Positions 45,339-57,799 are shown, counted from the stretch's first letter. The stretch: DNA of 64,000 nt from Merluccius polli (GCA_030340625.1 JAOPHQ010001750.1:62001-126000); one strand, 5' to 3'. Numbers and translations are program-made. Notes: generated by a model from the letters alone, not told the origin.

Positions 45339-46386
45339 CTGAACGATGGAGAAATGGTTAAATAGAGGGAAGCGTAGAGAGACGAAGAAGTTTGAGATGG
45401 TCAGGTCAAGGGCAATACACACACACATGCTATTACTCTTTCTAAGGGGGTAAGGGGAACAGAAGTCATCCAAAGTGGGGGATAGATGTAAACTGTCTGC
45501 AGAGGATGACAAGAAATGTAACCACAACCAAAAGAAACAGACGTCTTTGTTTTCTTTTTTTTCCTAAAATGGATACAGAGAAGAGGCAGAGTAGGGGTCA
45601 AGGAGGGCGAGGAGATGGACATAAAAGTGGAGACAAATCGGGATGCATGGAAGGCCAATTAGAGTGAGGGTCAATCGCCGTGGATCAACATGGAGAGAGA
45701 GGGAAGGAGAAGAAGAAGTAGAGGGTGGACAGAAGAGGAGAGGCGAGGCAAGGAGAAGAACAAGTCGAGGATGGACAGAAGAGGAGAGGCGAGGAGAGTG
45801 TGTGCAAAGGAGAGATAGGAGTTCTCCTTCGACAATAACTATTGTTTTTTTTTTTTGTTCAAAGCTCTCGACAGATACAGAACAAGTCAATGCATGAGAA
45901 CAACAAGGGCAAGAAAAGGGTAGTGTGTGTATACACAAAAAAACCAGACAAGTAGAAAAGAGGACTATTTCTCTGAGAAAATGAATGGAAAAGTTGTGCG
46001 CAGATTAGAAAGATGCTCAAAACACGTGTGCCTACCAAAGTGCAGACAGGACACCATCACCAGCTGGCACTTGTAATATACATATGCATAAATAAATCAT
46101 CAGAATATCAATGTGAAATAAGAGAAAATGTCAATGAATAAAATCTGGCGCAGGTAGATGCAATGTAGCGTTGCCAACACGGCAGCATCGCTGCTGACAA
46201 CAAGGAATGTGAGGGCGGATATAGGATACCGGGCGTCCCGGTGATTTCTCATTATCAACATGTGCGTCGGACATTAAAGCTGAGGTTGGTGCGAATGCTT
46301 AATGAATGCAGATAGCCAAATGCCAAATCTGATGAAATCGCATGATGGGGGATTATGCTAAAATAACAAACTGAACTGCCTTGTAC

Positions 46387-46388
<2 letters not shown>

Positions 46389-46423
<35 letters not shown>

Positions 46424-46428
46424 CCACC

Positions 46429-46470
<42 letters not shown>
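46389..46470. repeat. (CT)n microsatellite, compound
   Basis: Two CT blocks (46389-46418 and 46437-46470) with a short interruption. Confidence 0.96.
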
Positions 46471-46478
<8 letters not shown>

Positions 46479-46807
46479 GTGTTGCAGGCTCCTCTCTCTC
46501 CCAGCTCCCCTCCTCCCCTTGGCTGCCGAGCGCTGTCCTAATTCCATACTGATAGATGTGGAGGAACCGAGGAGAGGCTCATTAAAAAATGGCTTTGCTG
46601 ATTGTACCGCTGTACTGCTGGTGTGCTGCTCCACTGCAAAAGAGGACCACTGAGCCTTTGCGTGTGTGTGTGTGTGTGTGAAAAAAATGTGTCTGAAGTA
46701 TGCTCACATGAGCGTGTGTGCACGTATGTAGAATGAGTTTGTGCATGCCAATGTAGGCAGTGCTGGCTTGTGGGAGTGCAACATGTCAGTGTGTGTGTAT
46801 GTGTGGG

Positions 46808-46960
46808 CATGTTCAAGTTCAAGTTTTTTATTGTCAGATGCACAGAACAACACATTCAGACTGTAAAATTATGCTAGACAAAAATAAAGATAAAAATATA
46901 TAGAGTATAAAGATAAATACACTAGAAACAACACGTATATTACAGGGTTAATAGTATAAC
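46808..46960 (-). mobile_element. Antisense LINE 3' end fragment
   Basis: On the minus strand the sequence passes TGTGCATCTGACAATAAAAA and ends with tandem CTTGAACTTGAAC. A GACAATAAA then (CTTGAA)n ending is frequent at teleost LINE 3' ends. No coding part is recognisable. Confidence 0.45.
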
Positions 46961-47382
46961 CAAAATAAACTAAATCCAATTATATCCAAAATCGAATTAT
47001 GTGTTAATCCAGTTAGGCTACGCGCAAAAGTCAACATTATACGCAATTATTATTAAATTCAATTGAAACATGGTAGGTGACTATACACGTTTATACAGGT
47101 ATTAGTGTGTGAGTCAGTGATAGTGTGTAAGCCTATGTATAAGCATCTGTGTGTAGCATTGTGAGTATGAAGTAAGCATGAAGCATGTGTGTGCTCATAG
47201 GCCTTCATATCTGTGGGCTATATGTTTGACAAGCATACGTGTAAAAATGTAACGTGTGCATTCGTGTGCTAATAGTAATGGTGCAGGGTAGAGGAAAGGT
47301 GTGCCAGAGTAGTGAGCTGTGTTAGCATGTGCTAGCATGTGTTATCATGTTGCTAAAGGAGAAAGCATTGTTTACAGTGTGT
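46961..47382. other. Non-coding, nothing recognised
   Basis: GT/AT-rich words such as GTGTGTAAGC occur but no clear unit or exon. Confidence 0.5.
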
Positions 47383-47390
47383 GTGTGGTT

Positions 47391-47981
47391 TAGGGTGACC
47401 AGACGTCCCAGTTTTCCAGGGCAGTCCTCATTTCTGGTGGCCTGTCCCTGGCTGGAGATGTCCCTGGAGATGTCCCTATTTTTAGTAAATAGGATTCTAA
47501 AAATATATGAATATATTTTTAAATGGCAAAGGTTCTGGCTTGCTGAGGAATATTAATTTTGAGACAGTTGGTAATGAGTCTCGTGTCAATCTGATAGGCT
47601 GTGATGCGACCTCGCTACGCGGGGGTCTATCTATCGACTTTATACCATAAGCAGGCATGGCCGATCATAAACAATAGGCTATCGATACCATACCATATCG
47701 ATACACGATTCCCTAATCGAGTAGCTGCTTTGGATTGTTTTTGGCTGGTTTACCGAAGCTTAAAACACATGATAGTAAACCATTGGGCATGTACCACCCA
47801 ATCTTTTACTACAGTAGGCCTACTACATTTACCATGATAAGAATAGGCAAAATGTTGAAATGTTATTTCTTTTAATTCCACAAATATTATATATATATAT
47901 ATAACATCATATATTTTGTTGAAATATGGACCGCCAATCTACAAATGTCCCATTTTTCATTTCAGAAATCTGGTCACATTA
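47391..47981. mobile_element. hAT non-autonomous transposon
   Basis: It begins TAGGGTGACCAGACGTCCC and ends GTCCC...CAGAAATCTGGTCACATTA, whose inverse is TAATGTGACCAGA. The 8 bp flanks are GTGTGGTT (47383-47390) and GTGTGGTC (47982-47989), seven of eight identical. The TAGGGTGACCAGA end and 8 bp duplication fit hAT. GATGTCCCT is tandemly repeated near 47456-47479. It is 591 bp without coding potential. Confidence 0.85.
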
Positions 47982-47989
47982 GTGTGGTC

Positions 47990-49180
47990 GCAACAGCCTG
48001 TGTTGAGCGTGACCAAAGTGTGCAACACAGCTCCAGTGTATGAGTTCAGACCACACAAGCAGTTCCGGCCAAAGCCAAAACAGACTCGTAGTCATCTCAC
48101 TGAAACATTCTTAACTAGCCACTATCCATAACAGCTTTATGTGACTTTGAACTTTTACGACACTGTCACAGATTGCATTTCTACCCCCAACCCTAATTTA
48201 GACATCAAACATCGTCGTCTTTAAAAAAACAGTTGGATATGGGCTCACCCTGATTCCTATACCTGACATGGTGGATATGGCTGGCGGTTCGCAATAGAGC
48301 TTCGTATTCTACAAATCCCCCAATAGCGTACAATATTGTACCCGGCGCTGACATCCTGGTTTGAACTCGTATCATATCGCAAGCGTGATATGGACACGAA
48401 ACCATTTATTTTTTTACGGCTCATTATGGGTTTCCTTTTCATAAATTCGAGAGAAGAGGACAAGCTGTTCTCCGAGCAGTAGCGTAAAGAAAAAAAGGAG
48501 CCCTGGGAGTGCCCTGAACAGCCATCGCAGGAGTCACCGGAGGCCAAGTCTTTCAGATGAAGCAACGTATCGGACTTCAATGTAATCTCATTGTTCGGGC
48601 AAAAAGTCTAACTGTCTAATTTCAGTTGAAAAGCCTTTTCGTGTGATGAGACCAGCACATCACATATCGGCAATGACCTTCAAGCTTATGCGCTGTATTT
48701 CAAAGATGGCACACTAAAAATCTAATTAAATCTACAATACAAATCGTTAGAATAGGATTAGGATAGGAGGATAGGATAACATATCGGACTAGTTACTTCG
48801 GTGAGATGAGCACACGAGACGAGATGATTTGACGAGTGGGTGTCTTGAAATGGTTCTTGTCTAGCATCAAATCTCCATCTCCTTTACGTCTCCTTTCCTA
48901 AATGAGTTGCTATATGGCGGCAGTGCACCAAATACTGCAAGCAGTAGCGCAAAGCATCTTTGTCCAAATGACTCCAGATTTTGTCAACGACAGTTTTTAT
49001 GTTGACTTAATGGCTAAAGTGAAGTTCTTCTTTGCCCTTGGGCTTCTATAATAGCACCTTGCTGAGGGATACAGTATGCCGTACATTTAGTCATGGAGCA
49101 CTTTCATCCAAAGTGACTTAAAGTGAGGCGGAGAACAACGTGGAGTAATTACACACATTCCAAGTGCTGCACGACCAAGT
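47990..49180. other. Non-coding, possible conserved blocks
   Basis: Repeat-free mixed sequence, including an AATCTAATTAAATC-rich stretch near 48718-48732. No exon is supported. Confidence 0.35.
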
Positions 49181-49185
49181 TTCTA

Positions 49186-49192
49186 AAACACA

Positions 49193-49236
<44 letters not shown>

Positions 49237-49238
49237 AG
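49186..49238. repeat. (AC)n microsatellite
   Basis: AC run with one CC step. Confidence 0.95.
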
Positions 49239-49864
49239 AGTCTATCTGATGCTGGTGGACACACAAAACATCTAAACATCTTACTTTGCCTTGTATTGCT
49301 TCAGCAATTCCTTATCCAGATGTCTGACCTTGATAAAGAATCAGGACAGCAAAACACAGCAGCAGCAAGAACATTTCCAAGAACATTTCCAGTCTGCTCG
49401 GCTGTTCCTGTTGAATCCAGAATCGTCACCACAGCTAAAACTAACAGCGGAGGAAGATGGTAGGTTTAAGTCACAAACAAACCCACAGAAGTCACCTCAC
49501 CGGAGGCCCATGTTAATCATTATGGGTCAATCCCATTTGCTGTGTGAATCGTTATTAAATTGAAATAGCGCTTGTTATTCATATGAACAGTCGTATTTGG
49601 TGATTTTGCTGAGGATGGGGGATTAGGCGTCTTGCTCACCTTGCCGACAAGTAGACGACGGACGCGGGAGATCAAACCCGGAACCTGTCCACTTTTTCAC
49701 TATTTTGTTATTTTCGAATGCCACATCCTCCATCTTAGATGGAAAACAAATCACCAGTGTGGAGTTAATTGTAGTTGTACAAAAAATAAACTGGGAATAA
49801 ATTATGTATTTTTCCCCCTTCTTTGGCAGATCTAATATATTTTCTGATCGCATAATTGCCAATT

Positions 49865-50090
49865 TACGGTGTCGCTGTCAGGCTCAAGAGAGAGGCGGCC
49901 GGGTGTGGTGACACGCTGGCCAAATTAAATTGACTGTTGGGTCTAAAGATGGCTCTGATTCTCCTCCAATGAAACCCTCAACCCTGCGACGGTTGAGACT
50001 CCATCCGACAACGCTTGAGCGGGAACCGTTTCAAAGAGCCTTGATGCTCAGATGCTAATAGGGCTTCACTCTCCATCCAATTCCCCAATT
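49865..50090. other. Candidate conserved non-coding block
   Basis: Complex, repeat-free sequence with CAAATTAAATTGAC and GATGCTAATAGGGC. It ends where the LINE fragment begins. Confidence 0.25.
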
Positions 50091-50097
50091 CAAAAGC

Positions 50098-50322
50098 AGC
50101 CCAGTGTACAGAAACAAACTCTTCTCAGAGTGGTGCCATAGCCAAGTTCAACACATGCTGTTCCCGATTGCACATATTTTATTGCACATTATTGTATACC
50201 GAGCAATCGTATCTGTATTGTATCTCTATCTTATTTTGTCTTTACTGTTCTATCCACTGGATGCTATAACACCTGAATTTCCCTTCGGGTCTTAATAAAG
50301 TGTTATCTAATTAAATCTAATG
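50098..50322 (+). mobile_element. LINE 3' end with ORF2 C-terminus remnant
   Basis: 50104-50150 reads YRNKLFS then, one frame over, SGAIAKFNT, which fits the common LINE C-terminus YRNSF.PSAI..FN. The 3' UTR runs through TTGCACATTATTG and AACACCTGAATTTCCCTTCG, then GGGTCTTAATAAAGTGTTAT. AATTTCCC(T/C)(T/C)CGGG followed by AATAAAGT is a widespread teleost LINE ending. The tail decays into ATCTAATTAAATCTAAT. Confidence 0.8.
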
Positions 50323-50650
50323 TCAGCTGCTGACATTAACATCAGGTATGTTTAATTTATCATCATCATAATATTCTATATATAACATAATAAGATCATC
50401 TACCAGCACCATGGTCCATATACATGTCGGCCTATCTCCAGTGGTGTTGTCTATACCGGTGTACTCTCATACCTAAACTGAGCAAACCCATAATGAGTGT
50501 TATGCACTACACACATCTGTCCTACTGTGACACATCTGTTCTTTTATCTTGATGTCAAATTGTGCTTAAATTGCATTTAGGAAGGTGGTGCAACAGCTGT
50601 GACTTATACATTTCCTATAGTCATATATACATAACCTAGTCCTGTTTCAA
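50323..50650. other. Non-coding, nothing recognised
   Basis: AT-rich sequence without supported features. Confidence 0.5.
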
Positions 50651-50654
50651 CTAT

Positions 50655-51293
50655 AGCCCTATTCGCACAGGATTAGTATTACCTGGGGACCTCATGTGAT
50701 TTAGTAATTACCCCACCACGTCTGGGTTTCGTGCGGCGCATTCGCACAGGGATAAGCGAAGTCTGTGTTTTAACTCGAATTTACTGACATTATCCCCCGG
50801 ATATGATGTTGGCCGATGATATGATGATAAATAACAATATGTTCCTTACCGCATGCTGCCATGCATGTAATCCATCTAATCGTCTTTCGAGATTTTGCTC
50901 TTCTGATGGATTTGAGCTTGCTCTTTCTGCGAACGGGTCTCCATGCTGTGTACAAAGATGAGCCTCCTGAATTTGCACCCAAAATCCTGTCAAAACTTTC
51001 ATTTATAATTGCCAACGCAGCCTCCATAATTCTCGACCGGCAAAAAGGCAGGAAATGGCACGGAAAACACAAAAAACGACCCCAAATCACAGAGATGCCG
51101 ATTCGCACGGGACTAATATTATCACATGACCTCTGTGTTTGGCAAAATATAGTAGGTAATTTGCGGTGGAATTTTTACTTTACAAATTACGGACATGGCA
51201 GATTCGCACAGGATTAAGATCACAGACGACCTCCACAATTATTACAAATTACTAGAGGTCCCCAGGTAATACTAGTCCCATGCGAATAGGGCT
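50655..51293. mobile_element. DNA transposon with ~40 bp inverted repeats
   Basis: The left end runs AGCCCTATTCGCACAGGA, then TTAGTATTACCTGGGGACCT. The right end is its near-exact inverse, finishing AGGGCT at 51293. The word ATTCGCAC(A/G)GGA recurs inside at about 50738, 51101 and 51202 in the left-end orientation, each followed within about 30 bp by a GACCTC-like word except the first. No clear target duplication is visible. Its frames show no known transposase domain, so it is probably non-autonomous and its superfamily is open. Confidence 0.8.
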
Positions 51294-52070
51294 TTTGACC
51301 ATATAATATTATGGCATCAAAATGTAATTATAGCTGTAGTTGTGGTTTTTACTGTTAATAAACCATAATACTCATTTTAACTTTGCAATGTATTGCAGTC
51401 ATGTGCTAACATCATTCTAAACTGAACATTTTATGCATTTTTAATGAGACTAAGTGGTGGTGAAAAATGGTTGTTTCTGCTTCAATTGAGGCATTCATCA
51501 AAATGCTGCTCATTATTATTTTTGGTTGGAAGATTTTTCTTACAGTTAGCTCAAAGCTGTTTTAGCAGGTGTAGCAGATAGATGCACTTTGTTTTGATTC
51601 AAAAAATAAAAGATTTCTCTTAAACACACCTCTAAAGTGTACATATCTCCAAGATTCCCTTGAGATACACTCAAAGAAAACCTCAGACTTGCTTGTCACA
51701 AGTCTCATTCTTACACAAACACCTATATTGCCCCCCAACCCCCCCCCCCCCCACCCCCTCCATCACTTTATCTTCAGGCCATAATCTCGAGAAGATAAAT
51801 CACTTGCCCCCCCCCCCACTCCCTACCTTCCCACGGGGACTTATGGAGCCATATGACTCCCTCACACTTCCTGGCAGTGCAACCCAGATCTAATCTCACA
51901 CATTATAATGTTGCACTATGAGTGTCACTTTAGGCAATCAACAGATCGTAGAGGCCATAGGCTCCAGGCTTCAATGTGGTATGCACATGTAGCCTCTGCT
52001 GATGCATGGAGTGTGTATGTGGAGAGGGAATATTCACCACATCAAATATCCAGTTCCTCGCCATCGTCGT
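51294..52070. other. Non-coding with C-runs
   Basis: C-runs at about 51731-51756 and 51808-51818. No exon is recognised. Confidence 0.5.
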
Positions 52071-52116
52071 CATTGACTGCCATGGTCGCCATTGACTGCC
52101 ATGGTCGCCATTTTGG
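52060..52116. repeat. Short tandem repeat, 18 bp unit
   Basis: ATTGACTGCCATGGTCGCC occurs twice in tandem (about 52073-52110), with a partial related copy before it. GTCGCCATTTTGG near the end is YY1-like. Confidence 0.8.
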
Positions 52117-52320
52117 AACTGGGATGGCCAATTACCGATGGAGCATCAAAAGAGTTTGAGTGCTATTATTTTAAAAAGGCTTCTGTCACCGATCAGATAG
52201 ACGACTAATAAGGATTGTTCTTTCTGTGTAAGTCTGTCGTTTGGCCGCCAACACACACTGACATCACAGCAGTTCATTTTTCGCCGAAAAAAGTCCTCCT
52301 TTTAATTCTAGCTGTGGACA

Positions 52321-52480
52321 CCAGTTAGTTAATTGCCGACAGTGAGAGAGAAAATCCAACCCATTTCGTGCAAATTAATTTTCCATGCGGAAGCTGTGGA
52401 AAAAGAAAGTGACAGCGAGAATTATAGCTAACAAGCCTATGGGTCATCCTCCAAGACTTGGCTCTCGTAAGAGACAATGA
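52321..52480 (+). other. Duplicated module, copy A
   Basis: Collinear with 55702-55845. Shared blocks are CCA(G/A)TTAG(T/A)TAATTGCC, GGAAAAAGAAAGTG(A/G)CAG, ATAGC(T/A)AACAAG(C/G)CTATG, GGGTCATC and CCAAGACTT, then AGAGACAAT. No coding frame spans it. Either an ancient dispersed repeat or a duplicated regulatory element. Confidence 0.8.
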
Positions 52481-52750
52481 CAGAACTCTTTTGACACCGT
52501 GCCCAATGTACATAGCAGAACACATGCACACACACACAAACACACACACTAACCGAGGAGGCTGAGCGCCACATGTTAATGGTGGACCTGGTTTGACTTC
52601 ATAGTTGAAGAGGTTTGTCGGCTGATTTTAAGAGCCCGAGCCAAGCTGAACATTTTTACTTTTTCTTTATGCATGTCAGCTTTTATGCCTTTGTGCCTTA
52701 TTACAGAACCAAAGACACTCAATGACACAACATCTCTACGATACCATCCT

Positions 52751-52758
<8 letters not shown>

Positions 52759-52800
<42 letters not shown>

Positions 52801-52824
52801 ACACACACACACACACACACACAC
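52759..52824. repeat. (CT)n(AC)n compound microsatellite
   Basis: CT run at 52759-52799, then AC to 52824. A (GT)n tract follows at about 52957-52991. Confidence 0.96.
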
Positions 52825-52999
52825 TTAATACACTTCCTCCGCAAAACTTTATTGTACTTTACGGCCATTGTCATGCTCGCACCAGAGATTGCAGAGCACA
52901 AATCAACAAGATGATTGGACCGCACTTTTCTAAAATATTTGCATGAGTGGGGTGGTGTGTGTGTGTATGTATGCGTGTGTGTGTGTGTGTGTTTGTACG

Positions 53000-54120
53000 C
53001 GTGCATGTGTGGGGATACGAAATCCCCGCCATGACTGAATATCCAGCTAATGGGCCCTTATACGTGATGCTGCATCAAAGGTGAAACATTGCGAAGCTTT
53101 AAAGAAGTTTGTCACTATTGATTTTGCATGAAAAAGACAGCTTCCCATAGACATTAGATGGGCGGCGCTGGGCTGATGGATTCTGTATGCGGGGGATCTA
53201 TCGCGCAAACACGGAGGAGCATGAAAAGGATAAGCGCTCTTCTGTTGATCAGCAGTAAAAAAAGAAAAATACAAATCTCTTTCCCCCTTTTTATTTGTAT
53301 TTGTTTTGTTATGTTCCGACTGTGAGCTATAAGCTGCAACATCATGATTAGTACACAAATAACCATATTCCCAGGGGCTTTCGTTTCGTGTTTATTCCTT
53401 TACAATTAATATACATTTTAATTACAGTTGCAGATGAATGGCAGACTGGCAGTGCTGAGCGCCACGAGTTGTGGGGGCCGGGACGCTTCAACGCGGCGCT
53501 TTTTTCAGACTAGCCTGTATTACCCTATGCGGTGTGCGGTGCTGGTGGTTTTTTGGTGCAACAGAACGAGTATGTGCACCATTGAACAATTACAGCTCTT
53601 TTGAACGCTGGGAATGCTTTCACGGTCACTATCATCATCACCATGCTAACGTATGTGTCCGTATCAGAGTTGACTTGTGTATCTGTCCCGGTTTCATAAC
53701 AAGCTCAAACTGTTGCCGGTGAATCGCTTCAGGTAGACTTGGTGAAGCACACAAAAAAAAAAGTGGAGGAGAAAAAAAAGGCGAAATATTGGCATCGGCT
53801 TTGCCCAATCAATACCCATTAGAGTTGACTGGTTGGGGTTTATGTCTTGCCACTTTGCATTCTCCACGCACGCACGCACACACACACACACTTTAAGAGA
53901 TTAGGGATGTTGTATCTGTTTGGGAGGGAATGGGTGCACAACGCAGAGGAAGTGGCACCCCTGCTAGTCTACTCCACACAGGTCCATGCTGCATGCATCG
54001 ATCTGTGTTTTAAAGCCAACTATCTGGGCGAAGGACGGACGAGCGGCGGAACCACTGCCTCCACTCACTGCCTCCACTCACTGCTTTCCCAGATTCCCAG
54101 GAATGCCACCACATAATTTT
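53000..54120. other. Non-coding, nothing recognised
   Basis: Mixed sequence with A-runs near 53750-53780. No gene or transposon end is supported. Confidence 0.45.
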
Positions 54121-55040
54121 AATCACACTTTTTTTTTTCCTTTGGCGTGGAGGAATTAGAGACACCACCAGATAGCCTGTAGTGGTGGTGGGGGTGGGGG
54201 TTAGTTAATAGATAATGCAGAGCTGAGCCCCGGGCATAGAAAGGGACTGGAAGACATGTCGTGTCACCTCAGATAAGGTTCGGAGGACTGTGTTGGGTTA
54301 GCCAAGGGACCTCAGCAAAGTTCTTGTCACTGTCTCTTTAGCTTTTACCGGCAGGCCAGTCTCCCTCCCTCCCTCCCTCCCTCTCTCGCTCTTGCTCTCT
54401 CTCTCTCTCCCGTGCATCCGGTAAAATGGGGCACTCCCCTATTGGCTGGGACACAGTCTGGAGCTCCCCGGGTGCCAGGGTGATTAAAGACCTGTACCTG
54501 AAGTGTGCTTTCCGCCTGTCACAACGTGGATTGGTCCTGTAAATATGTGGCATCGTCGTGCCACCCCTGGAGGGTTGGGGGGGGGGGGGGGGACACCTTG
54601 TACTTGAGTCAGTGGATTCAAGCCTACATTGGGGCAGGCATTGTCCTGGTTATGGCAGTTAAAACAGCACAGCAAAATCAAACTGCCTGCTAGTACTATA
54701 CAACAGCTCTGTATGCACATAATACAGTAACCCATGAGAGACCCACGGTGTGTTTTTCCCGACAATACGTTCGTTATGCTTTACATGAAATGCATCCGTT
54801 TTGGATTAAACAACAAGCAGTTTGCAGGATTCATTTGACTCGGTTAGAGAAAGGAGAAAAAAAGTCGGCCCTTTTGGCGGCGTAAAAAAAAAAAGCAGCA
54901 CCACTTGAAACAAATAAATGGCTTTACGCGGCGCCGATCCAGGCAGTGCGCTGCAAAGGTTATTGATTCTGTTGTTTTGTTTTCGCTGTTTTTCCAGGGA
55001 ATGCTGATAAGTATGCCTCGGAGGAGTATCTCTGAACGCT
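54121..55040. other. Non-coding with simple repeats
   Basis: (CCCT)n/(CT)n at 54360-54410 and a G-run at 54577-54592. Otherwise nothing recognised. Confidence 0.5.
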
Positions 55041-55049
55041 TACACAGAC

Positions 55050-55072
55050 AGAGAGAGAGAGAGAGAGAGAGA
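55050..55072. repeat. (GA)n microsatellite
   Basis: Pure GA of about 22 bp. Confidence 0.95.
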
Positions 55073-55141
55073 AAGATAGGGAAGTATAGGGTAAGCAAGG
55101 CTTGTGTTTGACCTCCCCAGTCATTGTTTGCAGCTCTGCGC

Positions 55142-55171
55142 TACTCCCTCTGCCCCATGGCAGAGGGAGTA
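55142..55171. repeat. Perfect 13 bp-stem hairpin
   Basis: TACTCCCTCTGCC and its exact inverse are separated by a CCAT loop. Confidence 0.92.
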
Positions 55172-55701
55172 TGCTATGTCTAACAGTGTTTTTTTACTGC
55201 TTTTTACTGTTAATATGTAGGTAAAGGGGATGGTATCTATCTTCCCTAATTACATCGCCTCAGTCCCTCAGTGATCACAGCACAGCACCCGTTTCCAATA
55301 TTCAATTTAACACAAGTGATCCCGTCAGCGACTTTGCGGGTATAACTAATGTGATTGTTTCCTCACGAGGCATGTTATATAAGCTATAAGAGATAACATG
55401 GAGGAAAAAAAAAAACGTCATGGTTTTAATTAATGAAATGGATAATGAAGAAATGTGTGTATGACGTTGGGTACCAAATTAATTGCATTATTGATTTTGT
55501 TAGTAAAAATGAGTCATTCTGAGTTCATGGGGAGACAGAAACAGTATTCGTGGCTATTAACGACACTGTGCTGCTTAACTTGTTGCAGCATTATGTCTCC
55601 AGAGACAGTTTATTAATAACGAAAAACAAACCACACAACCCAAGCTACTGTCACACACACACACATTCCCATACATACATACATAGAAACACACACACAC
55701 A

Positions 55702-55845
55702 CCAATTAGATAATTGCCAACTGCGAGGTAGAGAATGGTACAAATTATTTTTGTCATGTCCCATGTTGAATCTACGGAAAAAGAAAGTGGCAGTTAAATA
55801 TAGCAAACAAGGCTATGGGTCATCAGCCAAGACTTAGAGACAATA
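55702..55845 (+). other. Duplicated module, copy B
   Basis: The second copy of the module at 52321-52480, same orientation, about 3.4 kb downstream. It lacks about 7 bp near its 3' end relative to copy A and differs most in the middle (55725-55770). It is preceded by a short (AC)n tract. Confidence 0.8.
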
Positions 55846-56995
55846 GTTGTGTTTCCATCTAATTGTCAAGCAAACGTTATGCAAACTTTTGAAATGTCGC
55901 AAAAAAATAACACGAAAAAAATACAAAAGTAGGCGTGTTTGCCATCAACCGGTTTGGAGCGAATAAACTAGGCTACGCAAAGTGTAGTTTTGTCAGGAGT
56001 TGGTGGTATCGGCTGATTTAGGTCATTAAGGCAGTTGGAATACTTGAAAGTCACTCTGTGGCTCCTCCCGGATCGCCAGACTAAATCGATCACCCACCCA
56101 AGGTCAAGGGCTGTGATGGTGGGGTCCCTCTGGCTGGGGGGGTTTTGTCGCGTTAAGTCGGTGTTCATGATGAAAGGGGGTGAATAAACCGGGGGGTGGG
56201 GGGGGGTATGGGGGGAGGGGGGCGGTATGGATGTGCATTTATAAACCGCCAGCCGTAAACCGACGTATCTCCGTTAATAACCTGAAATCCACCCACAGGT
56301 GGGGTGCAGTGTTGGGAGTGAACATTAGCAGTGTGCTTTCAGGACCTCGACTTATTGGTCTTAAACTAGTTGCTGGCGTTAGTAGTTATTTCACCCTCTG
56401 TTCACAGACATTGATTTTGAAAATGTGTGGAAGGAAATATTGAAGATACCTGAACATTGCTAGGCATAGGTTACATATATGTTTAAGATAACTCGAGTAG
56501 CCACCTCCGGAATGTACCAAAAAATGATTTGATTTTAACATAGGAGCTTTGAAACCCGTTACTTCATGCGATGATCAAAACAGCAGCCCATCCATCCATT
56601 CAGTGCAGACACAAACTCAAATGGTGGCGATAAAGTTCAGTTCACAGCGATACGCTCCTTCGAGCCCCATGAGTCATTGGACTCCGAGCTGTTATAGCCT
56701 GTGCCATTTTGCGGGCACCATTTTATTTGTCATTCCTAAAGTCATGGAGTTATTGTTATGTGCTGACATTTAACTGCCATAAATCACTTCACTTCCTCAC
56801 TCAAATTGCCCTTTTTTATTCTCCTACAAATCCCCTCTTAGGTGGGGGCATGAAACTCTCTAAACTCTCATGACTCCCAACTCCCGCATATACCGCGCAA
56901 TGAAAGCGCTGTATCTAGTTTGAAGGCGATGTGTACACTCTGACTGAATGGGGTTCACCTGCGAGTCGGAAACTCAAAGTGAGCATGTCCGGTTT
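55846..56995. other. Non-coding with G-runs
   Basis: G-rich runs at about 56190-56224. No exon or transposon end is recognised. Confidence 0.5.
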
Positions 56996-57000
56996 GAACA

Positions 57001-57005
<5 letters not shown>

Positions 57006-57046
<41 letters not shown>
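57006..57046. repeat. (GA)n microsatellite
   Basis: Pure GA of about 41 bp. Confidence 0.97.
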
Positions 57047-57049
<3 letters not shown>

Positions 57050-57494
57050 CTGCCTCTGGGGAAGAGATAGTGTCTACTGTTTACTGGACCAGAGGAATCA
57101 CACATCCCACCTCTGTCACTCCATACTGCTCTCCGCTGGTAAACAGGCAACACACACACACCTAGCAGGCTTACACTGTAACTCTGTGGCGATGCAATTG
57201 CTCACAGCAAAATAATACCGTCTAAAATAAAATATCTAATAATAATAATTCTGAACTCCTCCAGGGATGTGACTGCTCATGTATGGAGTGCTCATGTAGA
57301 GCAGGTTGGCCGGGTGCTTTAAGGACACCAGACAGCGGCTGAGAGATGCGAGTGCTGTCGCCAGCCTTTAGGCAAACATCAAAATGAGCTCCCTCTCTGG
57401 TGTGGTGCTTACTTCCATTATCAAGGACTTGACCTTGCCACCTTTAAACTGCTAAATAAGGCTAGGGCAATACTCCCCTCCCTCCTACTCTGGC

Positions 57495-57768
57495 TGTGTG
57501 TGTGTGTGTGTGTGTGTTTGAGTGGCTCTCTTGCCCTCTTTCTGTCTGTCTATCCTCGCTGTCTCTCTTTTCTCTTCTGTCTCTCTCTTCTCTGGATGTC
57601 TTCCTGGCTCCTCTCTGTGTTTCTCTCTTCTATCTCCTCTCTCTATGTCTGCCTCTCCTTTCCTCTCTCTCTCTCTCTGTCTCTCTCTCTCTCTCTCTCT
57701 GTCTCCCTCACTATATTCTCTCTCTCTGACTGTGTCAATCCATATGTCTGTCTCTCTGTCTGCCTATC

Positions 57769-57799
<31 letters not shown>

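Larger units (their letters stand above)
42600..45830. other. Purine-biased domain
   Basis: Across about 3.2 kb the plus strand is repeatedly enriched in GAGA/GGGA blocks: 42600-42720, 42905-43035, 43265-43420, 43575-43625, 44965-45060, 45190-45390 and 45660-45830. The one large opposite block is (CT)n at 42790-42866. It also includes poly-G at 44988-45005 and 45318-45338. Frames here are low-complexity artefacts. Confidence 0.8.
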
